Shown here: in pieces, positions 1 to 10,544 of the stretch
Position numbering within the stretch: the first letter of the stretch is position 1
Layout of the letters: the number at the start of each line of letters is the position of its first letter
From: Gigantopelta aegis
Lineage: Eukaryota > Mollusca > Gastropoda > Neomphalida > Peltospiridae
DNA length: 64,000 bases
Assembly: GCF_016097555.1 (NCBI RefSeq)
Contig: NC_054704.1
Coordinates: 99,832,343-99,896,342, forward strand
Direction of reading: 5' to 3'
Translations under genes and position numbers: made by a program
The notes under the pieces: model-generated
Databases searched by the model: none
What the model was told of the DNA's origin: nothing
Seen by the model: only the letters and a program-made list of their open reading frames with translations

Positions 1-3000
1 GAATAGTTTACCACTGGGCTACGTCCCGCCCTTGTGTAGTCCAAGCTTTGATCACAAGCTGTATACAGAACGATGACCATGTTGGGACTAGTTTACCACT
101 GGGCTACGTCCCGCCCTTGTGTAGTCCAAGCTTTGATCACAAGCTGTATACAGAACGATGACCATGTTGGGACTAGTTTACCACTGGGCTACGTCCCGCC
201 CTTGTGTAGTCCAAGCTTTGATCACAAGCTGTATACAGAACGATGACCATGTTGGGACTAGTTTACCACTGGGCTACGTCCCGCCCTTGTGTAGTCCAAG
301 CTTTGATCACAAGCTGTATACAGAACGATGACCATGTTGGGACTAGTTTACCACTGGGCTACGTCCCGCCCTTGTGTAGTCCAAGCTTTGATCACAAGCT
401 GTATACAGAACGATGACCATGTTGGGACTAGTTTACCACTGGGCTACGTCCCGCCCTTGTGTAGTCCAAGCTTTGATCACAAGCTGTATACAGAACGATG
501 ACCATGTTGGGACTAGTTTACCACTGGGCTACGTCCCGCCCTTGTGTAGTCCAAGCTTTGATCACAAGCTGTATACAGAACGATGACCATGTTGGGACTA
601 GTTTACCACTGGGCTACGTCCCGCCCTTGTGTAGTCCAAGCTTTGATCACAAGCTGTATACAGAACGATGACCATGTTGGGACTAGTTTACCACTGGGCT
701 ACGTCCCGCCCTTGTGTAGTCCAAGCTTTGATCACAAGCTGTATACAGAACGATGACCATGTTGGGACTAGTTTACCACTGGGCTACGTCCCGCCCTTGT
801 GTAGTCCAAGCTTTGATCACAAGCTGTATACAGAACGATGACCATGTTGGGACTAGTTTACCACTGGGCTACGTCCCGCCCTTGTGTAGTCCAAGCTTTG
901 ATCACAAGCTGTATACAGAACGATGACCATGTTGGGACTAGTTTACCACTGGGCTACGTCCCGCCCTTGTGTAGTCCAAGCTTTGATCACAAGCTGTATA
1001 CAGAACGATGACCATGTTGGGACTAGTTTACCACTGGGCTGCGTGCCGCCCTTGTGTAGTCCAAGCTTTGATCACAAGCTGTATACAGAACGATGACCAT
1101 GTTGGGACTAGTTTACCACTGGGCTACGTCCCGCCCTTGTGTAGTCCAAGCTTTGATCACAAGCTGTATACAGAACGATGACCATGTTGGGACTAGTTTA
1201 CCACTGGGCTACGTCCCGCCCTTGTGTAGTCCAAGCTTTGATCACAAGCTGTATACAGAACGATGACCATGTTGGGACTAGTTTACCACTGGGCTACGTC
1301 CCGCCCTTGTGTAGTCCAAGCTTTGATCACAAGCTGTATACAGAACGATGACCATGTTGGGACTAGTTTACCACTGGGCTACGTCCCGCCCTTGTGTAGT
1401 CCAAGCTTTGATCACAAGCTGTATACAGAACGATGACCATGTTGGGACTAGTTTACCACTGGGCTACGTCCCGCCCTTGTGTAGTCCAAGCTTTGATCAC
1501 AAGCTGTATACAGAACGATGACCATGTTGGGACTAGTTTACCACTGGGCTACGTCCCGCCCTTGTGTAGTCCAAGCTTTGATCACAAGCTGTATACAGAA
1601 CGATGACCATGTTGGGACTAGTTTACCACTGGGCTACGTCCCGCCCTTGTGTAGTCCAAGCTTTGATCACAAGCTGTATACAGAACGATGACCATGTTGG
1701 GACTAGTTTACCACTTTGCTACGTCCCGCCCTTGTGTAGTCCAAGCTTTGATCACAAGCTGTATACAGAACGATGACGATGTTGGGACTAGTTTACCACT
1801 GGGCTACGTCCCGCCCTTGTGTAGTCCAAGCTTTGATCACAAGCTGTATACAGAACGATGACCATGTTGGGACTAGTTTACCACTGGGCTACGTCCCGCC
1901 CTTGTGTAGTCCAAGCTTTGATCACAAGCTGTATACAGAACGATGACCATGTTGGGACTAGTTTACCACTGGGCTACGTCCCGCCCTTGTGTAGTCCAAG
2001 CTTTGATCACAAGCTGTATACAGAACGATGACCATGTTGGGACTAGTTTACCACTGGGCTACGTCCCGCCCTTGTGTAGTCCAAGCTTTGATCACAAGCT
2101 GTATACAGAACGATGACCATGTTGGGACTAGTTTACCACTGGGCTACGTCCCGCCCTTGTGTAGTCCAAGCTTTGATCACAAGCTGTATACAGAACGATG
2201 ACCATGTTGGGACTAGTTTACCACTGGGCTACGTCCCGCCCTTGTGTAGTCCAAGCTTTGATCACAAGCTGTATACAGAACGATGACCATGTTGGGACTA
2301 GTTTACCACTGGGCTACGTCCCGCCCTTGTGTAGTCCAAGCTTTGATCACAAGCTGTATACAGAACGATGACCATGTTGGGACTAGTTTACCACTGGGCT
2401 ACGTCCCGCCCTTGTGTAGTCCAAGCTTTGATCACAAGCTGTATACAGAACGATGACCATGTTGGGACTAGTTTACCACTGGGCTACGTCCCGCCCTTGT
2501 GTAGTCCAAGCTTTGATCACAAGCTGTATACAGAACGATGACCATGTTGGGACTAGTTTACCACTGGGCTACGTCCCGCCCTTGTGTAGTCCAAGCTTTG
2601 ATCACAAGCTGTATACAGAACGATGACCATGTTGGGACTAGTTTACCACTGGGCTACGTCCCGCCCTTGTGTAGTCCAAGCTTTGATCACAAGCTGTATA
2701 CAGAACGATGACCATGTTGGGACTAGTTTACCACTGGGCTACGTCCCGCCCTTGTGTAGTCCAAGCTTTGATCACAAGCTGTATACAGAACGATGACCAT
2801 GTTGGGACTAGTTTACCACTGGGCTACGTCCCGCCCTTGTGTAGTCCAAGCTTTGATCACAAGCTGTATACAGAACGATGACCATGTTGGGACTAGTTTA
2901 CCACTGGGCTACGTCCCGCCCTTGTGTAGTCCAAGCTTTGATCACAAGCTGTATACAGAACGATGACCATGTTGGGACTAGTTTACCACTGGGCTACGTC

Positions 3001-3673
3001 CCGCCCTTGTGTAGTCCAAGCTTTGATCACAAGCTGTATACAGAACGATGACCATGTTGGGACTAGTTTACCACTGGGCTACGTCCCGCCCTTGTGTAGT
3101 CCAAGCTTTGATCACAAGCTGTATACAGAACGATGACCATGTTGGGACTAGTTTACCACTGGGCTACGTCCCGCCCTTGTGTAGTCCAAGCTTTGATCAC
3201 AAGCTGTATACAGAACGATGACCATGTTGGGACTAGTTTACCACTGGGCTACGTCCCGCCCTTGTGTAGTCCAAGCTTTGATCACAAGCTGTATACAGAA
3301 CGATGACCATGTTGGGACTAGTTTACCACTGGGCTACGTCCCGCCCTTGTGTAGTCCAAGCTTTGATCACAAGCTGTATACAGAACGATGACCATGTTGG
3401 GACTAGTTTACCACTGGGCTACGTCCCGCCCTTGTGTAGTCCAAGCTTTGATCACAAGCTGTATACAGAACGATGACCATGTTGGGACTAGTTTACCACT
3501 GGGCTACGTCCCGCCCTTGTGTAGTCCAAGCTTTGATCACAAGCTGTATACAGAACGATGACCATGTTGGGACTAGTTTACCACTGGGCTACGTCCCGCC
3601 CTTGTGTAGTCCAAGCTTTGATCACAAGCTGTATACAGAACGATGACCATGTTGGGACTAGTTTACCACTGGG
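1..3673. repeat. 85-bp tandem array, about 43 copies, seeded on a SINE head
   Basis: The unit contains gtttaccactgggctacgtc followed by ccgccc, which is the 5' (tRNA-derived) end of the local SINE family in reverse orientation, joined to about 59 bases of unrelated sequence. Copies are almost identical; I noticed substitutions only near 1041, 1717 and 1779. The array starts before the window and runs into an assembly gap, so its length is unknown. Confidence 0.97.
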
Positions 3674-3873
3674 NNNNNNNNNNNNNNNNNNNNNNNNNNN
3701 NNNNNNNNNNNNNNNNNNNNNNNNNNNNNNNNNNNNNNNNNNNNNNNNNNNNNNNNNNNNNNNNNNNNNNNNNNNNNNNNNNNNNNNNNNNNNNNNNNNN
3801 NNNNNNNNNNNNNNNNNNNNNNNNNNNNNNNNNNNNNNNNNNNNNNNNNNNNNNNNNNNNNNNNNNNNNNNNN
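3674..3873. other. Assembly gap of 200 N
   Basis: Exactly 200 N between two different tandem arrays. The round number suggests a placeholder of unknown true size. Frames running across it are meaningless. Confidence 0.99.
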
Positions 3874-4687
3874 TGAAACCTCTCAAAACCGGAAGAGCCG
3901 ACAGAAGGTTAGTCACTTTCTGTAGGCCTCGATATATACAGTGAAACCTCTCAAAACCGGAAGAGCCGACAGAAGGTTAGTCACTTTCTTTACGCCTCGA
4001 TATATACAGTGAAACCTCTCAAAACCGGAAGAGCCGACAGAAGGTTAGTCACTTTCTGTAGGCCTCGATATATACAGTGAAACCTCTCAAAACCGGAAGA
4101 GCCGACAGAAGGTTAGTCACTTTCTTTACGCCTCGATATATACAGTGAAACACCTCAAAACCAAAAGAACCGACAGAAGGTTAAGTCACTTTCTGTAGGC
4201 CTCGATATATACAGTGAAACCTCTAAGAACCGGAAGAGCCGACAGAAGGTTAGTCACTTTCTTTACGCCTCGATATATACAGTGAAACCTCTCAAAACCG
4301 GAAGAGCCGACAGAAGGTTAGTCACTTTCTGTAGGCCTCGATATATACAGTGAAACCTCTCAAAACCGGAAGAGCCGACAGAAGGTTAGTCACTTTCTGT
4401 AGGCCTCGATATATACAGTGAAACCTCTCAAAACCGGAAGAGCCGACAGAAGGTTAGTCACTTTCTGTAGGCCTCGATATATACAGTGAAACCTCTCAAA
4501 ACCGGAAGAGCCGACAGAAGGTTAGTCACTTTCTGTAGGCCTCGATATATACAGTGAAACCTCTCAAAACCGGAAGAGCCGACAGAAGGTTAGTCACTTT
4601 CTTTACGCCTCGATGTATACAGTGAAACCTCTCAAAACCAGAAGAGCCGACAGAAGGTTAGTCACTTTCTTTAGGCCTCGATATATA
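3874..4687. repeat. 68-bp tandem array, about 12 copies, seeded on a MITE end
   Basis: The unit runs tgaaacctctcaaaaccgga, agagccgacagaaggttagt, cactttctgtaggcctcgat, atatacag. The start of each unit (cagtgaaacctctcaaaacc) is the terminal inverted repeat of the element at 4688-4864, so the array amplified that end plus about 45 flanking bases. Confidence 0.95.
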
Positions 4688-4864
4688 CAGTGAAACCTCT
4701 CAAAACCGGACCCTCTGTAAACTAGAATTCCCTCATAAACCAGACATTTTTGGCAGCCCCTTTGTAAATATATGTACAAAAGGGAACCTCTCTGAACCAG
4801 ATACCTCTTAAAATCAGACTTTTTAATTGATCCCAAGGGTGTCCGGTTTAGATGAGTTCCACTG
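4688..4864. mobile_element. 177-bp MITE with pogo-like ends
   Basis: Begins CAGTGAAACCTCTCAAAACC and ends in the inverse of CAGTGGAACTCATCTAAACC, flanked by TA on both sides. CAGTG termini with a TA target duplication are typical of pogo/Tigger-type elements. No coding capacity. Confidence 0.75.
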
Positions 4865-4866
4865 TA

Positions 4867-5240
4867 GTTTTCTTCTTCGTACTGCAGGAGAGATATCTCG
4901 CCCTATGTCACACAAGCTGACACTCTGTATTCACTAATTCATATTTCCTGCCGTTTTGCACATGTGACTGACTAGAATTAATAAGACACATGTAGCTTTG
5001 ATCAAGACTAAAAATGGCTGCTTAAATACTTTTTATTTTTTTGTGAGAAATACCTGGGAATTTTGAGTTGAAAAGGTGGTTTTCTAGGGGGATTTTCGCT
5101 TCACAACAATTGCAGAATGGTGTTTTCATTTTGTGGACTGTTACAGTTAAGTTGATAATAAGTTTGAATGTTTTACAAACAACGAAAATCTGGAAACAGT
5201 ATATGAATTCTATTCTATTAAGACATTGTATTATTTGCAG
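4867..5240. repeat. AT-rich dispersed repeat copy, related to 60655-60900
   Basis: Shares aattcatatttcc-gccgttttgcaca, an 'aaaatggctgctt' block and a longer diverged stretch (ttggaattttgagttgaaaa-like) with 60655-60900 in the same orientation. No gene is supported in it. Confidence 0.6.
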
Positions 5241-5291
5241 AAGCAGCACTCGTAAATGGCTACCCAACTGATCAGAAACCAGCTACGTCAG
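5241..5291 (+). CDS. Penultimate visible exon of an unidentified membrane protein gene
   Basis: Acceptor ttatttgcag and donor GTATGT bound 51 bases that read AALVNGYPTDQKPATS with two leading bases and one trailing base. The trailing G joins GT at 10223 to give a glycine codon (phase 1), matching the next exon. The segment is low in hydrophobicity and would be a linker before the membrane helix. It is supported by splice sites and phase only; upstream exons are not visible. Confidence 0.55.
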
Positions 5292-5361
5292 GTATGTATA
5301 CTGGTATCATATATCAGTTTTTAAAATTTTTAATTTATTTTTCTGCTTTTAACCACATATA

Positions 5362-6687
5362 CAGCACCGTATCAAAAGTTTTTGTGATAATCCAAAATGG
5401 CCAACGTAAAGACAGGTCAGTATGTAAATTTTAAAAACAAAATTCGGCTAGTAGAATTAATAACCATACCTCAATATTTGGTTACGTGTCCCTTGTTACG
5501 AATGCAAACCATAATGCGACGTGGAAGTGAAAAATATAAACTTTGAATGTATTCCACATTCAAATTTTCCCATATGTCAAGAACTGCAGCGAACAACTCT
5601 TATAGTTAGGACCTTGTTTTGCAGTATGTTTTTCATTCTGAACCAAATATTTTCTATTATGTTCAAGTCTGGTGACTGAGCAGGCCATGTCATACCACAA
5701 ATATTATTTTCACGTTTATATGCCTCGATTAATCGAGCTCTGTGACAAGGTGCATTGTCATCCTGAAAACGATATGGTTTATCGATAATGTGTCGTGCTA
5801 AAACAGGCCAGAGATGATTGTCGAGTATTTCACGATACTTTTCAGCATTAATGTTTCCATTAACCATACATAAAATTCCGACACCATGCAGCCCCAGATC
5901 ATAATTGACACCCATCGTTGACTTGTAACAGACATGCATTCGGAACGGTATGCTTCATGTGCAGCTCGCCAAAAAAAAAACACGGTGATTTTTGCCAATT
6001 ACTATCTTGAGATTCATCACTAAATATCACTTGACTCCACTGGTTATTAACATCCCACTATCTCCTGTCCAGGCACCACGACAGGCGGGTTTTTTTTTTT
6101 TCACTTCAAGGATACTTTTTTTTTCCCGAATAACTCACCTAAAAATCTTATTTTTGTGTAAAATTCTTTGAATTGTCACAGGATGAACTTTCAGTCTCCT
6201 ACCTTGATTAGAATCAGCAGTTATATCTCTAAGAACTTTCCCGCCATTTTTTTTTGACACTCCGAAGTAAACATAATTCTCTTCTAATTGTGATCTTTCG
6301 TGGTCGACCAGTTCTTTTGGCGTTCTCAACACTTCCGCTTATACAATATTTTTTCCACACTGAACGAACTTGGGCACTGTCAATAATCTGACAATTTCTG
6401 AGTTTCTGTGGCCATGCGATTTTAATTCAACAATCAGTTGTTTTTTCTCGGTAGTGAGATCTGTGGATTTGCGACCCATTTTGCAAAACACTGTCTGCTT
6501 CAAGATCAAGGGAGCAGACAACTAATTCATGACGTCACCAGTGTAGCTACGTAAAAAAATATATAAATAGGGATTGTATCAAAAGGTTTTACGTAACTTG
6601 GGGGGGAAAACATGCATTTTGCAGAAGGTAGAAAAATGCTTCCGTGTTACTGACGTCATTTTCGCGAACACTTTTGATACGGCGCTG
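5362..6687 (-). mobile_element. Tc1/mariner transposon, 1.3 kb, inactive
   Basis: Terminal inverted repeats (left cagcaccgtatcaaaag, right the inverse of cagcgccgtatcaaaag) flanked by TA at both ends. An internal copy 'gtatcaaaaggttttacgta' near 6572 suggests the IR/DR arrangement of some Tc1 elements. It lies in the last intron of the plus-strand gene, opposite in orientation. Confidence 0.92.
5577..6479 (-). pseudogene. Tc1 transposase pseudogene (DD34E)
   Basis: Starts MGRKSTDLTTEKKQLIVELK, a helix-turn-helix DNA-binding start. Further on are IFSDES (first catalytic Asp, near 6020), QDDNAPCHRA (second Asp) and WPAQSPDLNIIENIW with the catalytic Glu 34 residues after the Asp, the Tc1 spacing. 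The frame is broken in at least three places. One break is at an A-run near 5970-5980 and another lies between the overlapping frames at about 5800-5940. The enzyme cannot be made from this copy. Confidence 0.93.
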
Positions 6688-7007
6688 TAATTTCAGTGTA
6701 CTGTCCTGGGCACAAACTTCAGCTATCTGAGATGTGTGTCCAGGACAGTGAGTTAGTGGTCAGTTGTTTGTGTGAAAGTCATTTATTTAATGGCCATGGG
6801 TGAACCTAACTCGGTGAGAGGAGGGCTTGCTTGAGGTGATTTGCTGAACAGACCAGATCCAATCTTGTTACCTGCTCCAACTGGTTTGCTTGAAAAATAA
6901 ATACGTTCTCAAATGTAGATGCCTAAATTTATCTATGGTCTGAAAGGTAGTCGCACACTGGCACTAACCAGCATGATTCAGCTGTGTAATATATATAGTC
7001 AATTATG

Positions 7008-7857
7008 TACCGTATATTGCCGTGTATTAGCCGACTTTTGAAGTCTAGAAATACTTTCCAAAAGAAGAGAGTCAGCTATACATGGAGGCAACAAATTGGT
7101 TCATGAATAAAATTCTGATCAAAAACACTCCTGACCATGACTAACAAATTTGATCAGATCCTTTCAGCCTTTCACAGCTTATGTAACAATAATTTGTACA
7201 CAGTATAAATAAAACACCCCATCGTGCAATATTATGTAGTTTTTTGTTCTTGAATGCATTAATAGTTTGATGAATAATAATAAAAATTACTTGTTTTATT
7301 GTCATTTCAATGGTAAAAACATGTTCTTTCCACTGTCCGCCATCTTTGTTTGACACCTTTGTCTATATCATTTTGTAAGCTCTTGTTTGATTGGATCACA
7401 CAATTTTGCCACCTGCACCAGTGTAAACAACAGCCATGGACCATAGAATCGTTTTTCTGTGATGGGGAAAACAGGGATTAAACATGCCTTAATGAGTTTA
7501 TTATTTGCTGTCCAGTGAATAATTTAATTACTTATGTACAGTGATATGTTGTTACAGCTTCAGCTGTTTATTTCCTGTTATGATTTATCGGTGCTAAATT
7601 ATTTTTGCACGGCATGGAAGACTTTAGCATTGCAATAACGACTACCGTGTCTGTAATAATTAAAGGGGAAAAAATATAATGAAAAAGATAAGAACAAGTC
7701 TGTTTGTTGACAGTATTATTGAAATCAAGTGTACAACTGGACAAAAGATGACTTTGGCTTATACACGAGGCTGATGATTTTGTGCATGATATTTAGGGTC
7801 AAACTAAGAGATCGGCTTATATACAAGGAGTTGGTTAATACACTGCAATATACGATA
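7008..7857. mobile_element. About 850-bp non-coding DNA element with about 25-bp inverted ends
   Basis: The left end taccgtatattgccgtgtat and the inverse of the right end, tatcgtatattgcagtgtat, pair for about 30 bases with few mismatches. No open frame of note inside. Related fragments (gtgtattagc..., ataagccgactc) occur at 16070-16370. Superfamily not determined; target duplication unclear. Confidence 0.65.
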
Positions 7858-8195
7858 TGTGGTGGTGTTGATAAGTGTTTCTATCTTTTTACACAGTTTA
7901 ATATGCATAATATTTGAGACCATCATCTGTGACACTTCTTACCCATCTGAGTTTTTCTTGTTCGTCAATATTGTTAGCCACATCCTTGAATATGAATATA
8001 TGTAAAACCTTTTCAGTTAAGAAAATGTCTACAGCAAAAACCATGGGGTAGGGGAAAAAAATGAATATATTAAAAACATGGACAGTTGTAGGGGTTGGTT
8101 TAATTAACACATACCATGGATTGATCAAGAGTTTTTACCTGTAGGTTTCACATACATTTCAGAATAATCAACCTAGAGCTTTTCTTTACAGTGTT
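7858..8195. other. Intronic sequence without recognised content
   Basis: AT-rich, no splice-bounded frame, no repeat recognised on either strand. Confidence 0.6.
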
Positions 8196-9040
8196 TCCAC
8201 ATCTCCTTTATTTTATGATTCTGCTAGATCTCCTTTATTTCCTCTTCTTTTTTTTGACAAATCTCCTCTTTGGAAAAAAGGAGATTGTCTGCATTTTTAT
8301 TGGTTTATTTCCTCACAATTGACTGTAATTGTATTCAAGTGACTTTTTATATTTTCAAATTGAGCTCCTGCTGCAATAAAGCACTGGTTCATATGGGTGT
8401 ATTGTCTATTTTCCCATTCATATTTATATTATAAGTGTAACAAGATAGGTCTCCACCAGTCCTTAGGTTTAAAAAAAAAAAGGTAGGCAGGGCTGAATCA
8501 TGATAACAGCCTTCAAGATTAGCGTCCTTGCCCATGCCAGCTATATCTTTAGCTTTGTGCAGGATTGTTACAGGTAGAGGGCCAGTATCCAATGGGATCA
8601 GAGCACCGACGGGGGCCTAAGACGTCACACAGAGCATTGGAGGTTTTTCATCAAAAAACATTTAAAATTTTGAAGACAGCTGTACAACCTGCCTTCGGCT
8701 ACTGGTTCTCCATATGGTACTGGCCCTCTACCTGTATGTATTCTAGATAAGGCTAAAGATAAGGGTTGGGGTATCCCCATTCAAGTTGAATTTGCATTGA
8801 AGAAATAGAAAGGGCGAGGGATATAAAAAGTTGTACATTGAATTGTTGACTCTAGATGCTGTCAGAATGCATCTCAGGTCACTTGTTTTTTCTCTCAAAC
8901 ATTTCAACAGACGAGGGGGGGACTCCCCACCCTCACCCCCCTATGGCCGAGTTGCGGCCGCAAATAAAGCCTATGGCTTTATCTCCTTTATTTTAATTTC
9001 ATGTCTGTGGACACACTGCTTTACATATGATAAACACAAT
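8196..9040 (+). repeat. Dispersed repeat, split by an insertion; inverted partner at 59895-60235
   Basis: 8196-8430 (tctcctttattttatgattc, caaatctcctctttgg) and about 8900-9040 (gcaaataaagcctatggctt, gtctgtggacacactg) together correspond in order to one continuous repeat on the opposite strand at 59895-60235. The 8431-8900 part is foreign to that repeat and contains the MITE at 8571-8734. Confidence 0.7.
8571..8734. mobile_element. 164-bp MITE with TA duplication
   Basis: Ends CAGGTAGAGGGCCAGTATCC and GGTACTGGCCCTCTACCTG, inverted with one mismatch over about 20 bases, each flanked by TA. It is nested inside the insertion that splits the repeat at 8196-9040. Confidence 0.8.
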
Positions 9041-9207
9041 CCTAGCCAATAGGCTTGGGAACCTAATAATAATAATAATAACTACATGTATATTTAATGA
9101 GGATGTTAGGTTTAGCATAAGTTTATCAATAAAATAATTCAAAATGCATAACATATATTTAGTACTAAACTTCTACAATAAATCTGTGCATAAAAATGAC
9201 TAAAATA

Positions 9208-10148
9208 GTGTCGAAAATAGAATAAAAAAGATTTTTCGTCAATTATTTCTTTCATATTAAACTGACATGTAAATATTTAGTAAATATATATTTAATGATA
9301 CTCTACCTAATTTTGCATTTACATGTTTAGGCTCTCATTAATGTACAAGGTGGTGTTTACTCTTGAAATTTAAATAAAGAACAGACTGTAACACATTTTT
9401 ATCATACATGTATGTGTCAATTTCATTAACTTTTAATTTAAAACTGCAAGTTAACTGATTATTTTGAATTGAAGCATAAATTATTAATTATGACCAGTAT
9501 ATATAGTGAATATAAATTCAATATAAGTACATTAGAAATTTACACAATCTTGCAACCACATAAAGATGCTATATCATAGTTATATGTGAGCATCTGTTTG
9601 TGATAAAGATTCTCCAGTAAAAATGTATATTTTACTAGTAGATAAAATTATTTCCTATTAATTTATGAGCATATATTTAAAAGTGTAGTCTTTAAATGCT
9701 AAAGCAAAATTGAAAAACAAATAATTTATTTGCAACAGCTGTCATTATGCAACTTTGAGATAGCACCTTTAATACCGGTATAATAGATCACACACTTAGA
9801 ATGGTTCTTGACAGTTTTGCTCAAAAGTTACTTATAAATGTCTACAAATATTTTGTTTTGGAAAGGGATAGGGGAAAACTCAGAAACGGTCCCTCACATA
9901 TTACAGCAGCAATGAAACTGACACATGTTGATCAAAATGTGTTATAGTCTGTTCCAATAAGTGCACAAATACCTGTTTACCGACATCTTTCTTTTAATTT
10001 CAAGAGTAAACACCACCGTTTACATGAATGAGAGTCTAAACAAGTAAATGCTAAATTAGGTGGACTATCATTAAATATATATTTACTTGTCAGTTTAGTA
10101 TGTAAGAAATAATTGACGAAAATCATTTTTATTCTATTTCTGACAGTA
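9208..10148. mobile_element. About 940-bp element with inverted arms of about 220 bp
   Basis: The left arm (atagaataaaaaagattttt, cgtcaattatttctttcata, taaatatatatttaatgata, ggtggtgtttactcttgaaa) is matched in inverse order by 9925-10148. The arms differ by scattered substitutions and small indels. The middle (9430-9920) is AT-rich and non-coding. The element stops about 75 bases before the acceptor at 10221. It is a foldback-like element or long-TIR MITE. Confidence 0.85.
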
Positions 10149-10222
10149 CTTTAAATACACTGATGATCCTATGATTAATAATAGAAAAACAATTACTACT
10201 AATCATTTTCATCTCTTTACAG

Positions 10223-10542
10223 GTAGATCAGCTTGTAAATCCTTTCTCTCGTGGCTGCTGTTCGTGGTTGTTCTGCTACTGGCAGTTATAATCGGGATCA
10301 GCTACTTCTGTGAGGAAGCGGGGAAGAAGAATGTTTACTGCAAAACTTACTGGCAGCCGTCCAAACAGATGGCAAACCAATACACAACGGTTTACTGGAA
10401 GCCAGCGAAGAACTTCATACGGAAGATGTACGACACAGTTTGCTTACAGTTTAAAGAGATCATGGACAATTTTACCGACAGCCCGACGAGCGACCACGAC
10501 AGTTTTGCTAAAGTTCCTAAAGATTCAGACTCTGTAAAATGA
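10223..10542 (+). CDS. Last coding exon of an unidentified single-pass membrane protein
   Basis: Follows a good acceptor (catctctttacag). It encodes GRSACKSFLSWLLFVVVLLL then AVIIGISYFCEEAGKK, one strong membrane helix, and a C-terminal region of about 70 residues rich in aromatic and charged residues (YCKTYWQPSKQM, VYWKPAKNFIRKMYD) ending in an acidic, Ser/Asp-rich tail and TGA. The layout (linker, single C-terminal helix, short tail) resembles LRRC59-like ER proteins, but I see no decisive motif and do not assign a name. The upstream in-frame ATG at 10171 lies before the acceptor and is probably intronic. The gene is convergent with NFXL1. Confidence 0.75.
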
Positions 10543-10544
10543 CA

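Noticed and set aside
3558..3944. 128-codon frame across the gap
   Set aside because: It reads through 200 N and joins two unrelated arrays.
5022..5271. Overlapping 67- and 81-codon frames around the plus-strand exon
   Set aside because: Only the 51-base part between the acceptor at 5240 and the donor at 5292 is supported; the rest is repeat DNA or antisense.
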